Of a DNA stretch of 64,000 nt, positions 20,545 through 30,779 are shown one piece after another. The first letter of the stretch is position 1, and the number at the start of each line of letters is the position of its first letter. The notes beneath the pieces were generated by a model. That model saw nothing but the letters and a program-made list of their open reading frames with translations, was not told the origin of the DNA and did not search any database. The translations under genes and the position numbers were made by a program. The DNA comes from Corynebacterium glucuronolyticum (GTDB lineage Bacteria; Actinomycetota; Actinomycetes; Mycobacteriales; Mycobacteriaceae), in assembly GCA_022772305.1 (NCBI GenBank), contig JALFAQ010000002.1, positions 1 to 64,000 on the forward strand, in the 5' to 3' direction.

Positions 20545-21483
20545 TTACAGATCCTTTTCTGGAACTGCGTCGTAAGCGTTCTTGAACACGGTGCCTAGCT
20601 GCTCAATTTCCGCGGTGCGGGAGCTGGAAGAGCGGTGTACGAGACCAATGGTGCGACGAGCGCCGGCATCCTCTGCAAAGGTGGCGAATGCCAGACCCGG
20701 ACGGTGGATCTCGGAGTGCAGAGCGGAGACGGGCAGGAGGGTGGAGCCCATGCCATTTGCGACGCACTGAACGACGGTGGTGAGGCTTGCGGCGCGAGTA
20801 ACACGGCTGTACACCCCAGGCTTTACATCTGCGGAGCGACACAGATCGATGATCTGATCGCGCAAGCAGTGGCCATCGTCGAGAAGCAAAAGCTCGGTGT
20901 CATTAAGCGCAGAGATCTTGAGATCCTTGGCACCGGCGAGTTCGTTGTCCTCTGGGACGACGAGCACGAAGGGCTCCTCGTACAACGGGATATCGATGAG
21001 GCCAGAGGTGTGCGACGGGAGGGCCATGAGGTTCACGTCGATGTGGCCATCGCGGAGAGAATCCACCAGGTGCGTGGTTTGATCCTCGACGATGCGGGGC
21101 TTGAGCTCCGGGTATTCTTCCCTCAACGCGGTTAGTGCGTTGGGGAGGATGTACGGTGCGACGGTGGGGATAATGCCGACGGTCAGCGGCCCAGTGAGGG
21201 AGCCGTCGGCACCACGTGCGTGGTTATAAAATGCATCGGCTGCTTCCAGAGTCTGCTTAGCGTAGGGCAGAAGTGCTTCGCCTACGGGCGTGACGAGAAC
21301 GCGACGGGTGGAGCGCTCGATGAGCTGGATTCCGAGCCCATTTTCCAGGGCTACGAGAGCCTGACTGAGGGAGGGTTGGGAGATGTTTAGCTTGTTTGCT
21401 GCTGCACCAAAGTGCTTGTTTTCCGCGATCGTGACGAATGTGCGGATTTGAGCCAAGGTAGGTTTGTAGTCTTTGTTACTCAT
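20545..21483 (-). CDS. oxyR: LysR-family regulator OxyR
   Basis: LysR HTH (QIRTFVTIAENKHFGAAANKLNISQPSLSQAL), Cys-containing regulatory loop (LLLLDDGHCLRDQIIDLCR). Confidence 0.93.
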   Translation of the reverse strand: MSNKDYKPTLAQIRTFVTIAENKHFGAAANKLNISQPSLSQALVALENGLGIQLIERSTRRVLVTPVGEALLPYAKQTLEAADAFYNHARGADGSLTGPLTVGIIPTVAPYILPNALTALREEYPELKPRIVEDQTTHLVDSLRDGHIDVNLMALPSHTSGLIDIPLYEEPFVLVVPEDNELAGAKDLKISALNDTELLLLDDGHCLRDQIIDLCRSADVKPGVYSRVTRAASLTTVVQCVANGMGSTLLPVSALHSEIHRPGLAFATFAEDAGARRTIGLVHRSSSSRTAEIEQLGTVFKNAYDAVPEKDL

Positions 21484-22020
21484 ACCAACACAATAACCTA
21501 TCGTTGGGCTTACAAAGTAAACTGATCACTGACCAAACATAAAAATTCAATTATGGTAAATCGTCTTTGCAGGCCAGTGGGGATAAAAAAATTACAGTGA
21601 GTTCTGTCACATTGATGTAAATCTTGCCTAAATAGCGAAAGTATTATCTTTGTCGCACGCGTTGTCGCTGTTTTGCTAATGGTGTGGTAAACCGTAAAAA
21701 CTGCACGTAATCCTAGGGTATGAGGACGGTCAAAGTAGACTGTGAGATTGCTGTATGTGTGCAATTTACACGTAAGATAAAGGGTAATTTGGGTAGGTTC
21801 TGAGGTTTTCTGGTAGAAAGTAATGGAGATGATTTTTTAGGCAAATATATTTGCATATGACGAGGTCAGAGCTTTGTGAGAACCTGCCTATTAACGGTAA
21901 ATCTAATAAGTTTGACGATTCTACCGGGTAATTACGCTGTCACCTGGACACCTGGGGCAGTGGTTAGGTTCACTTTACTAGACTGTATGGCGAATGTCGG
22001 GGTGAAAACGGGTGGGGTCT

Positions 22021-22683
22021 CTACAGTGTCGAGATAATTTGAGAAGCCGCCTCATAGAGGAAGGTCGCACCAACGATTGCGAAGATTGCACCCGAGCCCA
22101 TGTCTATGTATGATCCCGCTTTGAGCAGCTGCTGTTGGATTGCCCTGGTAGACACGACGACAGCCAAGAAGGAGAAGAAAACCAAGGTGGAAAGCCCCAT
22201 GACTGCGATGATCGAAAGCGAAACCGAGAGTGATGGATCCGGAGGAACCAGTGGGGCAAAAAGGGACAGTAGGATGAGCAGGAACTTCGGGTTGGACAGG
22301 TTTGTAAAAAGCCCCATCCGCATAGCCTGGGGAACTGAGCGATTGCTGTCCCCTGCATCTGAGCTGGGAAGCTGGAGATCGTTGTTTCGATTCTTCCATT
22401 CGCGGAAGCCGGAGCGGAGGGTCTTGAGCCCGAGGTAGACAAGCCACATGCCACCGAGCCCCTGAATAAACACCATGATCGCGGGGTGGGTGACGAGAAC
22501 AGCTGCGATACCGGCAACAGTAATCGTGACCCAGATGATGTTGCCGATGGTGATACCGAATGCGGCACCCAGGGCGCGAGCCCGCGAACGCACAGCCAGC
22601 CGAAGGACGAGGAAAATATCCGGTCCTGGGGCGACCATTCCAACAAAGTTGAGCACAAGCATGGTCAGCAGCATCTTTGCCAC
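22021..22683 (-). CDS. LysE/RhtB family exporter
   Basis: LNFVGMVAPGPDIFLVLRLAVRSR..., six hydrophobic segments, NPKFLLILLSLF motif. Confidence 0.88.
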   Translation of the reverse strand: MAKMLLTMLVLNFVGMVAPGPDIFLVLRLAVRSRARALGAAFGITIGNIIWVTITVAGIAAVLVTHPAIMVFIQGLGGMWLVYLGLKTLRSGFREWKNRNNDLQLPSSDAGDSNRSVPQAMRMGLFTNLSNPKFLLILLSLFAPLVPPDPSLSVSLSIIAVMGLSTLVFFSFLAVVVSTRAIQQQLLKAGSYIDMGSGAIFAIVGATFLYEAASQIISTL

Positions 22684-22800
22684 GGTCCGGCGCCCCTTTC
22701 GTGTATAACCGTCATGTCATTCTTTCTCGGCCGGTACGGCCTCGTTAGGTTATACCATAGTGCAGGGGATGCGAGCGCTGATTGGCGCGCCCAGTTAACG

Positions 22801-23220
22801 TTATTCGGCGCGGAGGAGAGCCTCACGTCCGAACATCGCTGCGGTATCCACTGCCGTGGGGTGCCCGATATCAAGCTTTGCCCCGGCCTGGAGAAGAACC
22901 TTCACAATCTCATCCTCGCCCTTGAAAAGCGCGCCGGCGATGATGGATTGGTTTCGCTTGTTAAGCCTGTTGACATCGGCACCGAGATCGATGAGGCCAC
23001 GAACTGCGGGACGATTGCCACTGTAAGCTGCGAGCATGAGGAGTGTATTGCCATCTTCGTTGGTGAGATCCACGGGTACACCAGCGCGAACATACTCGAG
23101 AAGCAACGCGGAATCTGCAGGTGTAGCAGAGCGGGCGAGGTTAAAAACCTTGGAAGCAAATTCTATCGTCTCGTTATCCATACCAGCCGGAGTCGCGGAA
23201 TGAGTCGAGTTGTCAGTCAT
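22801..23220 (-). CDS. Ankyrin-repeat protein
   Basis: DLTNEDGNTLLMLAAYSGNRPAVRGLIDLGADVNRLNKRNQSIIAGALFKGEDEIVKVLLQAGA; two or more ankyrin repeats. Confidence 0.88.
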   Translation of the reverse strand: MTDNSTHSATPAGMDNETIEFASKVFNLARSATPADSALLLEYVRAGVPVDLTNEDGNTLLMLAAYSGNRPAVRGLIDLGADVNRLNKRNQSIIAGALFKGEDEIVKVLLQAGAKLDIGHPTAVDTAAMFGREALLRAE

Positions 23221-23230
23221 GTCATCCTTT

Positions 23231-25747
23231 CTAGTTCTGCTCAATCGTGAGGGAGCTGAGTCGGACCTCACCCTCGGCGTCGGAGGCATCGAGATCGACG
23301 GTGCCTACGAAAGCGAAGGAGCGATCATCTTCTGGATCCTTAATGATCTGGCGGACATGCCAGGTGCGGCCGTCTTCCTCCAACCGGAAATACTCCTTGC
23401 CACGGGCTGCGTTGGTGAGATCCACATCGTCGTAGTCGTCGAAGTAGTTGTCCAAAGCAAGGGACACATCGGGTTTGTCGTCGAGATAATCGATGAGTTC
23501 GTCAAGAGTGTCTTCCTTTTCCAAAGCGAAGAGCTCGACGATGTGGAAGAAGTAGTTGCGTACCATGATCGTAAATGCACGCCTATTTGCCGTCAGTGCG
23601 TTGGGATCGGTGACACCGAACGCGAGCTGCTGTTCCACCGTGTCTTCGGAAACAGGGGCATCAGGGTCTGCCATCTGCGCCCATTCGTCAATCAGTGAGG
23701 AATCAACCTGCTGGATGATTTCGCCGAGCCACACCACGATATCGTCCAGCTCGTCTGTGTAGTAGGCCTCCGGTACTGATTGCTTGAGCGTTCGCCACGC
23801 ATCGGTGAGATAGCGCAGCACTTCGCCTTCCGAGCGGGAGACTCCGAATTCGGCGACGATATCTGAGAAGGTAAGACCGTGCTCGATCATGTATCGCACG
23901 ACCGTCTTGGGGGTGAGTTCGTATTCATGCACCCAGGGGTGACCGGACGCGTAAGTCTCGAAGGCCTGTGTCAAGAGCTCTCCGAGAGGCTGAGGCCAGG
24001 TAACCTCGTCCAAGATGGCGCGTCGCTCGTTGTAGTCCACGCCCTCATCCTTGAGCGTGGCGTTTTCCTCGCTGCGCTCCGCACGTTGTTGGGCGCGCAG
24101 GAGATTTCGGGGATTCTCCAGAATCGACTCGAATACGCTAATGACATCAAGCGTGAACGACGGCGATTCTGGATCCAGAAGTTCGAGCGCTGCAAGAGCA
24201 AATTGCCCCAACGGCTGGTTGAGCGCAAAGTCTCGGGGCATGTCCTCGGTGAGTTCGACTCCATCCTCTGTGGAAACAACGCCTGCTTCCACCAGACCCC
24301 GGTAGAGCTCGATTGCGGTGAGGATATCGTGGTTTTGCTGTTTGCGCGTGTTGTGCGAGGTGCGCAGGAGATGCCGGAAATGCTCAAACGTATCGCCCTC
24401 GCGTGCAAGGACGTTGATGATCATGGAGGTGCTGACCCGGAACTGACTCGTCAGCTGCTCAGGCGCTGCCGTTGTGAGCTTGTCAAAGGTCTCGTCACTC
24501 CATGTCACCTCGCCCTTTTTCACTTTCGTCTTGCGCAGCTTCTTGAGCTTCTTTTCATCCTGTCCGGCGCGCTTGCGCAGCTTGTAGTTTTCAATCTCGT
24601 GCTCGGGAGCTTCGACGATGACGGTGCCCATCGTGTCAAAGCCGGCGCGACCAGCACGGCCGGCAATCTGGTGAAACTCGCGGGATTTCAATACACGGCT
24701 GCGGAAGCCGTCGTATTTGACGAGGCCGGTAAACAACACGGTGCGAATTGGGACGTTAATGCCAACGCCGAGGGTATCGGTACCACAAATGACCTTGAGC
24801 AGCCCTGCCTGTGAAAGGCGCTCGACGAGGCGACGATATTTGGGAAGCATGCCGGCATGGTGCACGCCGATTCCCTTGCGTAAGAGGCGTGACAATGTTT
24901 TGCCGAACTTGGTGGTGAAGCGGAAGGAGCCGATCTCCTCGGCAATTTTTTCCTTCTCCTCTTTGCTGCACACGTTGATGCTGGTCAGTGCTTGTGCCTG
25001 TTCCAGAGCTTCGCGCTGCGTGAAATGCACGATGTAGACCGGTACGGTGCCGGACTCGAGGAGATTCACGACAGTTTCCTGGACAGGGGTGTAGACGTAA
25101 TGGAATTCGAGCGGAACAGGTCGTTCCGAGCCTGTCACTTCGTTGGTGTCCCGCCCGGTCCTCTGTGTCAGGTCCTCACGCAAAGCGGTGGTATCACCGA
25201 GTGTTGCGCTCATGAGGAGGAATTGAGCCTTGGGGAGTTCCAGCAGCGGCACTTGCCATGCCCAGCCACGCTGTGGATCTGCGTAGTAGTGGAACTCGTC
25301 CATAATGACCTGGTCGATGTCCGCCTCGGCACCGTCGCGTAGGGCAATGTTTGCGACGATCTCTGCCGTTGCGCAAATGATTGGTGCCTTACCATTGACG
25401 GTTGCATCGCCGGTCATCATGCCGACGTTTTCGGGGCCGAACATTGAGCACAGCGAGAAGAATTTCTCACTCACCAGTGCTTTAATAGGTGCGGTGTAAA
25501 ACGACCTCTGACCGCGAGCGAGGGCAATGAAATGAGCAGCATTTGCCACCATCGACTTGCCGGATCCAGTTGGCGTGGACAAGATGACGTTGTCCCCGGC
25601 GAGGATACCGAGGGCAGCTTCCTCCTGTGCAGGGTAGAGCCCGATGCCCTTAGAACGTACGTAGTGCAAGAATGAGTCGAAGGTTGCTTCGTCGACAAGC
25701 GATTCTGGGACCTCTTCGAGGTCGGGGAGCATCTGAGAGAGATTCAC
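23231..25747 (-). CDS. Ski2-like DEAD/DEAH-box helicase (DUF3516-type)
   Basis: STPTGSGKSMVANAAHFIAL, DEFHYYADPQRGWAWQ, SATLGDTTALREDL, QIAGRAGRAGFDTMGTV. Confidence 0.9.
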   Translation of the reverse strand: MNLSQMLPDLEEVPESLVDEATFDSFLHYVRSKGIGLYPAQEEAALGILAGDNVILSTPTGSGKSMVANAAHFIALARGQRSFYTAPIKALVSEKFFSLCSMFGPENVGMMTGDATVNGKAPIICATAEIVANIALRDGAEADIDQVIMDEFHYYADPQRGWAWQVPLLELPKAQFLLMSATLGDTTALREDLTQRTGRDTNEVTGSERPVPLEFHYVYTPVQETVVNLLESGTVPVYIVHFTQREALEQAQALTSINVCSKEEKEKIAEEIGSFRFTTKFGKTLSRLLRKGIGVHHAGMLPKYRRLVERLSQAGLLKVICGTDTLGVGINVPIRTVLFTGLVKYDGFRSRVLKSREFHQIAGRAGRAGFDTMGTVIVEAPEHEIENYKLRKRAGQDEKKLKKLRKTKVKKGEVTWSDETFDKLTTAAPEQLTSQFRVSTSMIINVLAREGDTFEHFRHLLRTSHNTRKQQNHDILTAIELYRGLVEAGVVSTEDGVELTEDMPRDFALNQPLGQFALAALELLDPESPSFTLDVISVFESILENPRNLLRAQQRAERSEENATLKDEGVDYNERRAILDEVTWPQPLGELLTQAFETYASGHPWVHEYELTPKTVVRYMIEHGLTFSDIVAEFGVSRSEGEVLRYLTDAWRTLKQSVPEAYYTDELDDIVVWLGEIIQQVDSSLIDEWAQMADPDAPVSEDTVEQQLAFGVTDPNALTANRRAFTIMVRNYFFHIVELFALEKEDTLDELIDYLDDKPDVSLALDNYFDDYDDVDLTNAARGKEYFRLEEDGRTWHVRQIIKDPEDDRSFAFVGTVDLDASDAEGEVRLSSLTIEQN

Positions 25748-25876
25748 CGGAGGGGATGTCCTTTCACATCATGCAGTCGACTGGCAACCCGGCGTGGAGG
25801 TCACGCTGTGCCTGGTTGATTTCCAGAGTACTTGGGTGACCCCACACGGGGTGACACTCCTCCGCCGGCACCGAGG

Positions 25877-27028
25877 CTACTGGGCATTGGGATCCTCACC
25901 CTCGTCAGACGGAGGTGTCTCCGGTTGTTTTGTCTCGCCCTCGTCGCTGTCTTCGTGATCAGCAGGGGACGAGGTTGGTGTGCCACCGAGCTCCTCAGTG
26001 AAGGACCGAAGCGCCTCCCTCGGGTCGGTGGTGCCTGGGGCAGCTTGTACTTCGTCATCACCGGCGGAACTGCGTGGCAGCGCGCCGGGTTGCTGGGGAG
26101 ACTTCTGGTCGGTGACAGAAGCGAGGAACCGTTCGAACTCTTCGCCGATTTCCTCTGAGGAGGGAATTGCTGCTTCACCAGGCAACGCCATTCCCGGATG
26201 TGTCTGTCGGAATTCTTCCAGCCGCTCATCGTACTGCTGCTCAAGAATGCCCACGACCTGCTGGATCTCGCCGTTTTCGGCAGTCTGCTGGTAGAGCTGT
26301 TCTTCCACCTTCTCCGCATCACGCTCGAGAACGTGGAGGGGAAGCTTCACATCGGCAATGTCTTCCACCGCCCGGAGGAGGTTCAGCGTTGCCTCTGGGT
26401 AGAGCGATCCAGCGATGTAATTGGGAACCATGGCGGTGTACCCGCCTGTCTTCTTCCCGCGTTCCTGCAGAACGGACTCAATAGTCAGCTGTGCAGAACC
26501 GGGCAGGTGAACGATGGAATCAAAGAAGATGTGCTTGTTCTTCAGCGCGGCGAAGTTGCCATGGGCAGAGACGAGCATGGGGCGCGTGTGCGGTACCGCC
26601 ATCGGGGCAGAGTACAGGCAGATCGTCTTGTCCACACCGTACTTTTCCACCAGATCAGCAACCGCCTGGGAAAAACCGTCCCAGCGCAGATCCGGCTCCG
26701 GACCGGAAAGCAGCAGGAAAGGGTGCCCCTCAACGTCGCGAACGACGCGCAGTCCAAGCTCCATCTTGTCTACTGCAGCGACCCGAGAGTCTCGCAGGGT
26801 GACAGTAGGACGGCGCGAGCGGTAGTCGATCAACTCGTCGTTGTTAAACGAGGCAACCAAGCGATTATCAAGGGCGGCAAGCAGATGATCTGCGGCCGCC
26901 TCTACTGCATGACCTGCGTCTGCGTATCCCTGCAGCGCGACAATCATTGTGACCGTGGATTCGTGTGAACCGGCCATCTCCGGTGCAGGATATTCAAGGT
27001 CGTACATGGAGCGTTCATTGTCAGCCAT
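25877..27028 (-). CDS. PAC2 family protein
   Basis: MIVALQGYADAGHAVEAAADHLLAAL, LLLSGPEPDLRWDGF, FFDSIVHLPGSA; acidic C-terminal tail. Confidence 0.85.
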   Translation of the reverse strand: MADNERSMYDLEYPAPEMAGSHESTVTMIVALQGYADAGHAVEAAADHLLAALDNRLVASFNNDELIDYRSRRPTVTLRDSRVAAVDKMELGLRVVRDVEGHPFLLLSGPEPDLRWDGFSQAVADLVEKYGVDKTICLYSAPMAVPHTRPMLVSAHGNFAALKNKHIFFDSIVHLPGSAQLTIESVLQERGKKTGGYTAMVPNYIAGSLYPEATLNLLRAVEDIADVKLPLHVLERDAEKVEEQLYQQTAENGEIQQVVGILEQQYDERLEEFRQTHPGMALPGEAAIPSSEEIGEEFERFLASVTDQKSPQQPGALPRSSAGDDEVQAAPGTTDPREALRSFTEELGGTPTSSPADHEDSDEGETKQPETPPSDEGEDPNAQ

Positions 27029-27644
27029 GAGCCATTCCTTTCCGTTTCCTCCACGTCATTGCTTGTCCGCCGGGTGCGGGCAAGCCTACAGATGTGTCTG
27101 CATGTTGTAGCCAAAGCTACACCACGGTGATACAAGCGGGAAGCACTCTGTGCGGTTGTGAGGAGATTCGGAGGCTTCTCACAACCTGCCGTGGGTGACA
27201 ACAATTCTGTCAACCGTGGCGAGTGGGTTCCCCGTGCAGGTGAGCCAGGTAATCCTGGTGTTTCCACTTTGTCCACCGTATGTACATACATCAACGGTAC
27301 CTACCTAGCAATTATTCCCCGCGTACTATGCAAAACTATATATCGCCAGGTCAAACGTACTCAACCGGAAGCAGGTTCCGCAAGGAGAGATTGGTAAGCG
27401 ACAATCGTGAAGGCGTAAAAGTCGTGCCCGGCCACTGTGACATAGGTGACATAGGTCTCGTTTGAATTGGTTGCGGTTGAACTATTTCCCCAGGCACAGC
27501 ACTCGTAGGCGCAGGTTGACTGTTGAACGAAGGGGGAAGTTTTCACACATTCATGCAATGCGGCGTACCTACTGCGTTGCATACTTGTGGATAACTGGCA
27601 GAAAAGGGGCAGACAGCCGTCCCGCTACGGGGCATAGTGGAGTC

Positions 27645-28925
27645 ATGACACAGACAGTACTCGGTACACCAGCCCAAATATTCGCCAACATTCCAGGTCT
27701 CCTGGGGTTCTACCCAGAGGAGTCCATCGTCTTCCTGAACTTCTCCGCCACCACGGCGGGCAGCAAAGTTCGGCTCTCACTCGACTTTGCGTCCCGCGCA
27801 GACATCACTGACTGGCGCTCCATCGACCGCGCCTGTGAGGTCATCGCCCAGCATGAACCAGATGCGGTCTGGGTGGTTCTCATCACCAAGGATCTCGATC
27901 CGTTCGTTGTCGACGAAACCGTCGATGAGGTCGTCGACAAGGCAAAAGACACCGGAATCCACCTCGCTGCCGTATGGGTAACACCAGAGATCGCCAGCGG
28001 AAGTCCCTACTTCCTCGCCGGCTGCGGGACTAACGACGACGGCTCAAGCGTCATCCCGGACACCGGAGTGTGGGACAAGGGAACCATCTGCGACATTGCC
28101 ACGGCCATGTCCACAAAGCAGTTGGTGGACGAGGGAAGCCTCCCAGAGCTCAGCCGGGCAGATGTCTTGGCACGGTTTGCTCACGGCAACCCCTACGTCT
28201 CACTCTCTTCCGGCAATCAAAAGAAGCTGCGGCAGAAAGCGCGGGCACTCATCAGCGATATCCAGCTTGGGGAAAGTCCTGCCAGCGTGCGGCTCCAGTT
28301 CCTCAGTGCCCTTCACATGGCAGGAAAAGCAGAAAAGGAAACTGCGCTACTGAAGGAGAAAGACACGCTCTACTCTGTGATCACCTTGATGAGCGAGAAG
28401 TTTTCGCGCGACTTGGTCCTCGATCTGGCCATCAGCTTGCCGGTGGAGGCTCGTCGGCTCTGCCTCGCAGTGGCGAAGACCGCGACGGGATTCCCGCGAC
28501 ACAACGCGCTGTGCATCTACGTTTTGGCGAGTATCGCCCTAGAAGCCCACAGCCACAATTTCGCTGCCACAGAAGTCATCCTCAAGGAGGATCCGCAGCA
28601 TGTTCTCGCTCAGTGCATAGGGCAGGCCTGCATGCACGGCATCCACAAGGAACTCCTCGATGCTTGCCTTGCTGGTTCGAGGGAGCTTCTCGCGGACCTG
28701 GAAGGCGACACGAATGACTGCGACGAGAATGACGACGCTGACGAATTCGAAGACGATGACTGGCTCGAGGAAGACGACTGGGATGAGGACGAGGATGACG
28801 AGGTAGAAGACCACGTCACCGGATCTAACAGCGAGGGGGAGAGCCCGCTCACGGAGCTGGGGAAGGCTCCGCAGACCGAGGACGAGGAACCGGACAAAGA
28901 TGGGGATGTCCGACAGGCCAGTTGA
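27645..28925 (+). CDS. DUF4192 domain-containing protein
   Basis: GTPAQIFANIPGLLGFYPEESIVFL start characteristic of DUF4192; very acidic C-terminus. Confidence 0.87.
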   Translation: MTQTVLGTPAQIFANIPGLLGFYPEESIVFLNFSATTAGSKVRLSLDFASRADITDWRSIDRACEVIAQHEPDAVWVVLITKDLDPFVVDETVDEVVDKAKDTGIHLAAVWVTPEIASGSPYFLAGCGTNDDGSSVIPDTGVWDKGTICDIATAMSTKQLVDEGSLPELSRADVLARFAHGNPYVSLSSGNQKKLRQKARALISDIQLGESPASVRLQFLSALHMAGKAEKETALLKEKDTLYSVITLMSEKFSRDLVLDLAISLPVEARRLCLAVAKTATGFPRHNALCIYVLASIALEAHSHNFAATEVILKEDPQHVLAQCIGQACMHGIHKELLDACLAGSRELLADLEGDTNDCDENDDADEFEDDDWLEEDDWDEDEDDEVEDHVTGSNSEGESPLTELGKAPQTEDEEPDKDGDVRQAS

Positions 28926-29356
28926 GACGAGGGGAAATAACACTTAGGGGTCACGGGGAACCGGGGAATACACGGGGAACGAGGGGACACCAGACGGAGG
29001 GGATTGAAAAGACATGACGCGGATACGGTCACCGGACTGATAACACGATCCACACAGCCACAACACCACATAACCACCACCTTCCCAGAACGGTCACGGA
29101 AAGGCTCAAACTCACCATGGCAGAACGCCTGCACGCCAATGAAAGTCGAAAACGCTGGCGCTTCGGGGAACGGGGATTCGAGGGGAGCGAGTAGCCGGCA
29201 CCCAGCGCAGCGGGGGATCGAGGGGAAACACGGCTTCGACGGGGAAACGTGCAGTACAGCACATGGTCGCAGAAAGGTGGATGGGGGATCCGTTAGGTGC
29301 TTCGGGGGAAAACAGAGAAAGGAGGTAACTAACGGGATAAGAAAAAGGAAAGAATG

Positions 29357-29390
29357 AGGGGCCTGCGGCTGTTACCTAGCGCAGGCCCCT
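29357..29390. terminator. Rho-independent terminator between the G-rich spacer and galE
   Basis: aggggcctgcg ... cgcaggcccct 11-bp stem. Confidence 0.7.
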
Positions 29391-29472
29391 TTGCCTGTTT
29401 ATCACAGCGCATCGTGTCCCCCGGCGCAATGTGTCGGTCTGGGGACGTGCTGTGGGCTACACGTGCCGAGAA

Positions 29473-30450
29473 CTACTTGTGCAGGAAGTGCATGTCGGCA
29501 TTTTTGGTGAACTCCCACGCATCCTGCACAATCTGGTGAAGTGTTGTGCGAGTGGGATTCCATCCCAGTTCCTTCTTGATCTTCTCGGAGCTGGCGACAA
29601 GCACGGCTGGATCGCCTGCGCGCCGGGGAGCGACCTCTGCGGGGATCGGGTGGCCCGTGACCTCGCGACATGCATCGATGACCTCCTTGACGGAGTAGCC
29701 ATCGCCAGACCCCAGGTTGTAGATCCGGTGTGTGGAGGGCTCATTGGTGGTCAGGGCGAGAACGTGGGCATCGGCAAGGTCGCGGATGTGAATGTAGTCG
29801 CGGACACAGGTGCCGTCCTTGGTCGGCCAGTCATCGCCGAAGATCTTGATGTCTTCGCGTGCACCGAGGGGAACTTGCAGGATGAGGGGGATGAGGTGGG
29901 TTTCCACCTTGCGGTTTTCACCAATGGAACCGTAGGCACCGGCCACGTTGAAGTAGCGGAGGCTGGTGGCGGCGAGCCCGTAGGCATGGCAGTAGGAGGA
30001 AATGGCGTAGTCGATGGAAAGCTTCGTGGCGCCGTAGGGGTTGGTGGGCTGGGTGGGGAAGTCCTCGGTGATCGGTACGGTCTTCGGTTCGCCGTAGGTG
30101 GCGGCGGTGGAGGAGAACACGAGGTTCTTCACATCGTGGGCGACCATGGCATCCAGCAGCGTGAGGGTGGTGACCATGTTATGGTTCCAGTACTCGGCTG
30201 GCTTTTCGACGGACTCACCGACGAGCGAGCGGGCAGCAAAGTGCAGCACACCGTCGTAGGAGTCTTTGGAGAGTACATCGTCGATCACATTGCGGACGTC
30301 GCCTTCGACAAGTTGAGCGTCGGGGTGGACGGCGTTGCGGTTGCCTGTGGTGAAGTTGTCCACGATGGTGACATCGTGGCCTGCCTCAATGAGGACTGCT
30401 GCGCAGACACTACCGACGTAGCCTGCGCCTCCAGTGACTACCAATTTCAT
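29473..30450 (-). CDS. galE: UDP-glucose 4-epimerase
   Basis: [52 protein letters not shown] (YxxxK). Confidence 0.96.
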   Translation of the reverse strand: MKLVVTGGAGYVGSVCAAVLIEAGHDVTIVDNFTTGNRNAVHPDAQLVEGDVRNVIDDVLSKDSYDGVLHFAARSLVGESVEKPAEYWNHNMVTTLTLLDAMVAHDVKNLVFSSTAATYGEPKTVPITEDFPTQPTNPYGATKLSIDYAISSYCHAYGLAATSLRYFNVAGAYGSIGENRKVETHLIPLILQVPLGAREDIKIFGDDWPTKDGTCVRDYIHIRDLADAHVLALTTNEPSTHRIYNLGSGDGYSVKEVIDACREVTGHPIPAEVAPRRAGDPAVLVASSEKIKKELGWNPTRTTLHQIVQDAWEFTKNADMHFLHK

Positions 30451-30672
30451 TTACTAACACCTAATTTCAGTTCGTAGTCTGTGTGCGCATTCGATCCGCA
30501 GCTGGGCCCACAGGGGACGAAAGGCCACGTTGTGTGTGGCAGCGGGTGCGCACGTGAACGACGCTAACAAGTTTACAGCGGAGCAGCCACGAGCGGTTGC
30601 TCCCTTCTCCATCGGTAGGGCGGAGCCGTAGCAGTCAGCGTACGAAAGAAAAGGCATGAAAAAACCAGAAAA

Positions 30673-30699
30673 GGCACTGCCCGTGCGCGGGGCAGTGCC
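30673..30699 (-). terminator. Rho-independent terminator of dtxR
   Basis: ggcactgccc...gggcagtgcc stem with T-rich tail on minus strand (ttttctggtttttt). Confidence 0.8.
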
Positions 30700-30779
30700 G
30701 TCGAATGAATGTCGTTCACGCGTCGATGTGTGAAGTGACGCGCGCCGATTCGTTGCGGGGTATTCCAGCGTCTTCTGGT

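Noticed and set aside
22755-22775. ttaggttataccatag upstream of the LysE-type gene as a DtxR box
   Set aside because: Only one half-site matches; not distinguishable from chance.
27430-27460. Direct repeat gtgacatag/gtgacatag upstream of the DUF4192 gene
   Set aside because: Single short tandem duplication with no symmetry; insufficient evidence for a regulatory site.
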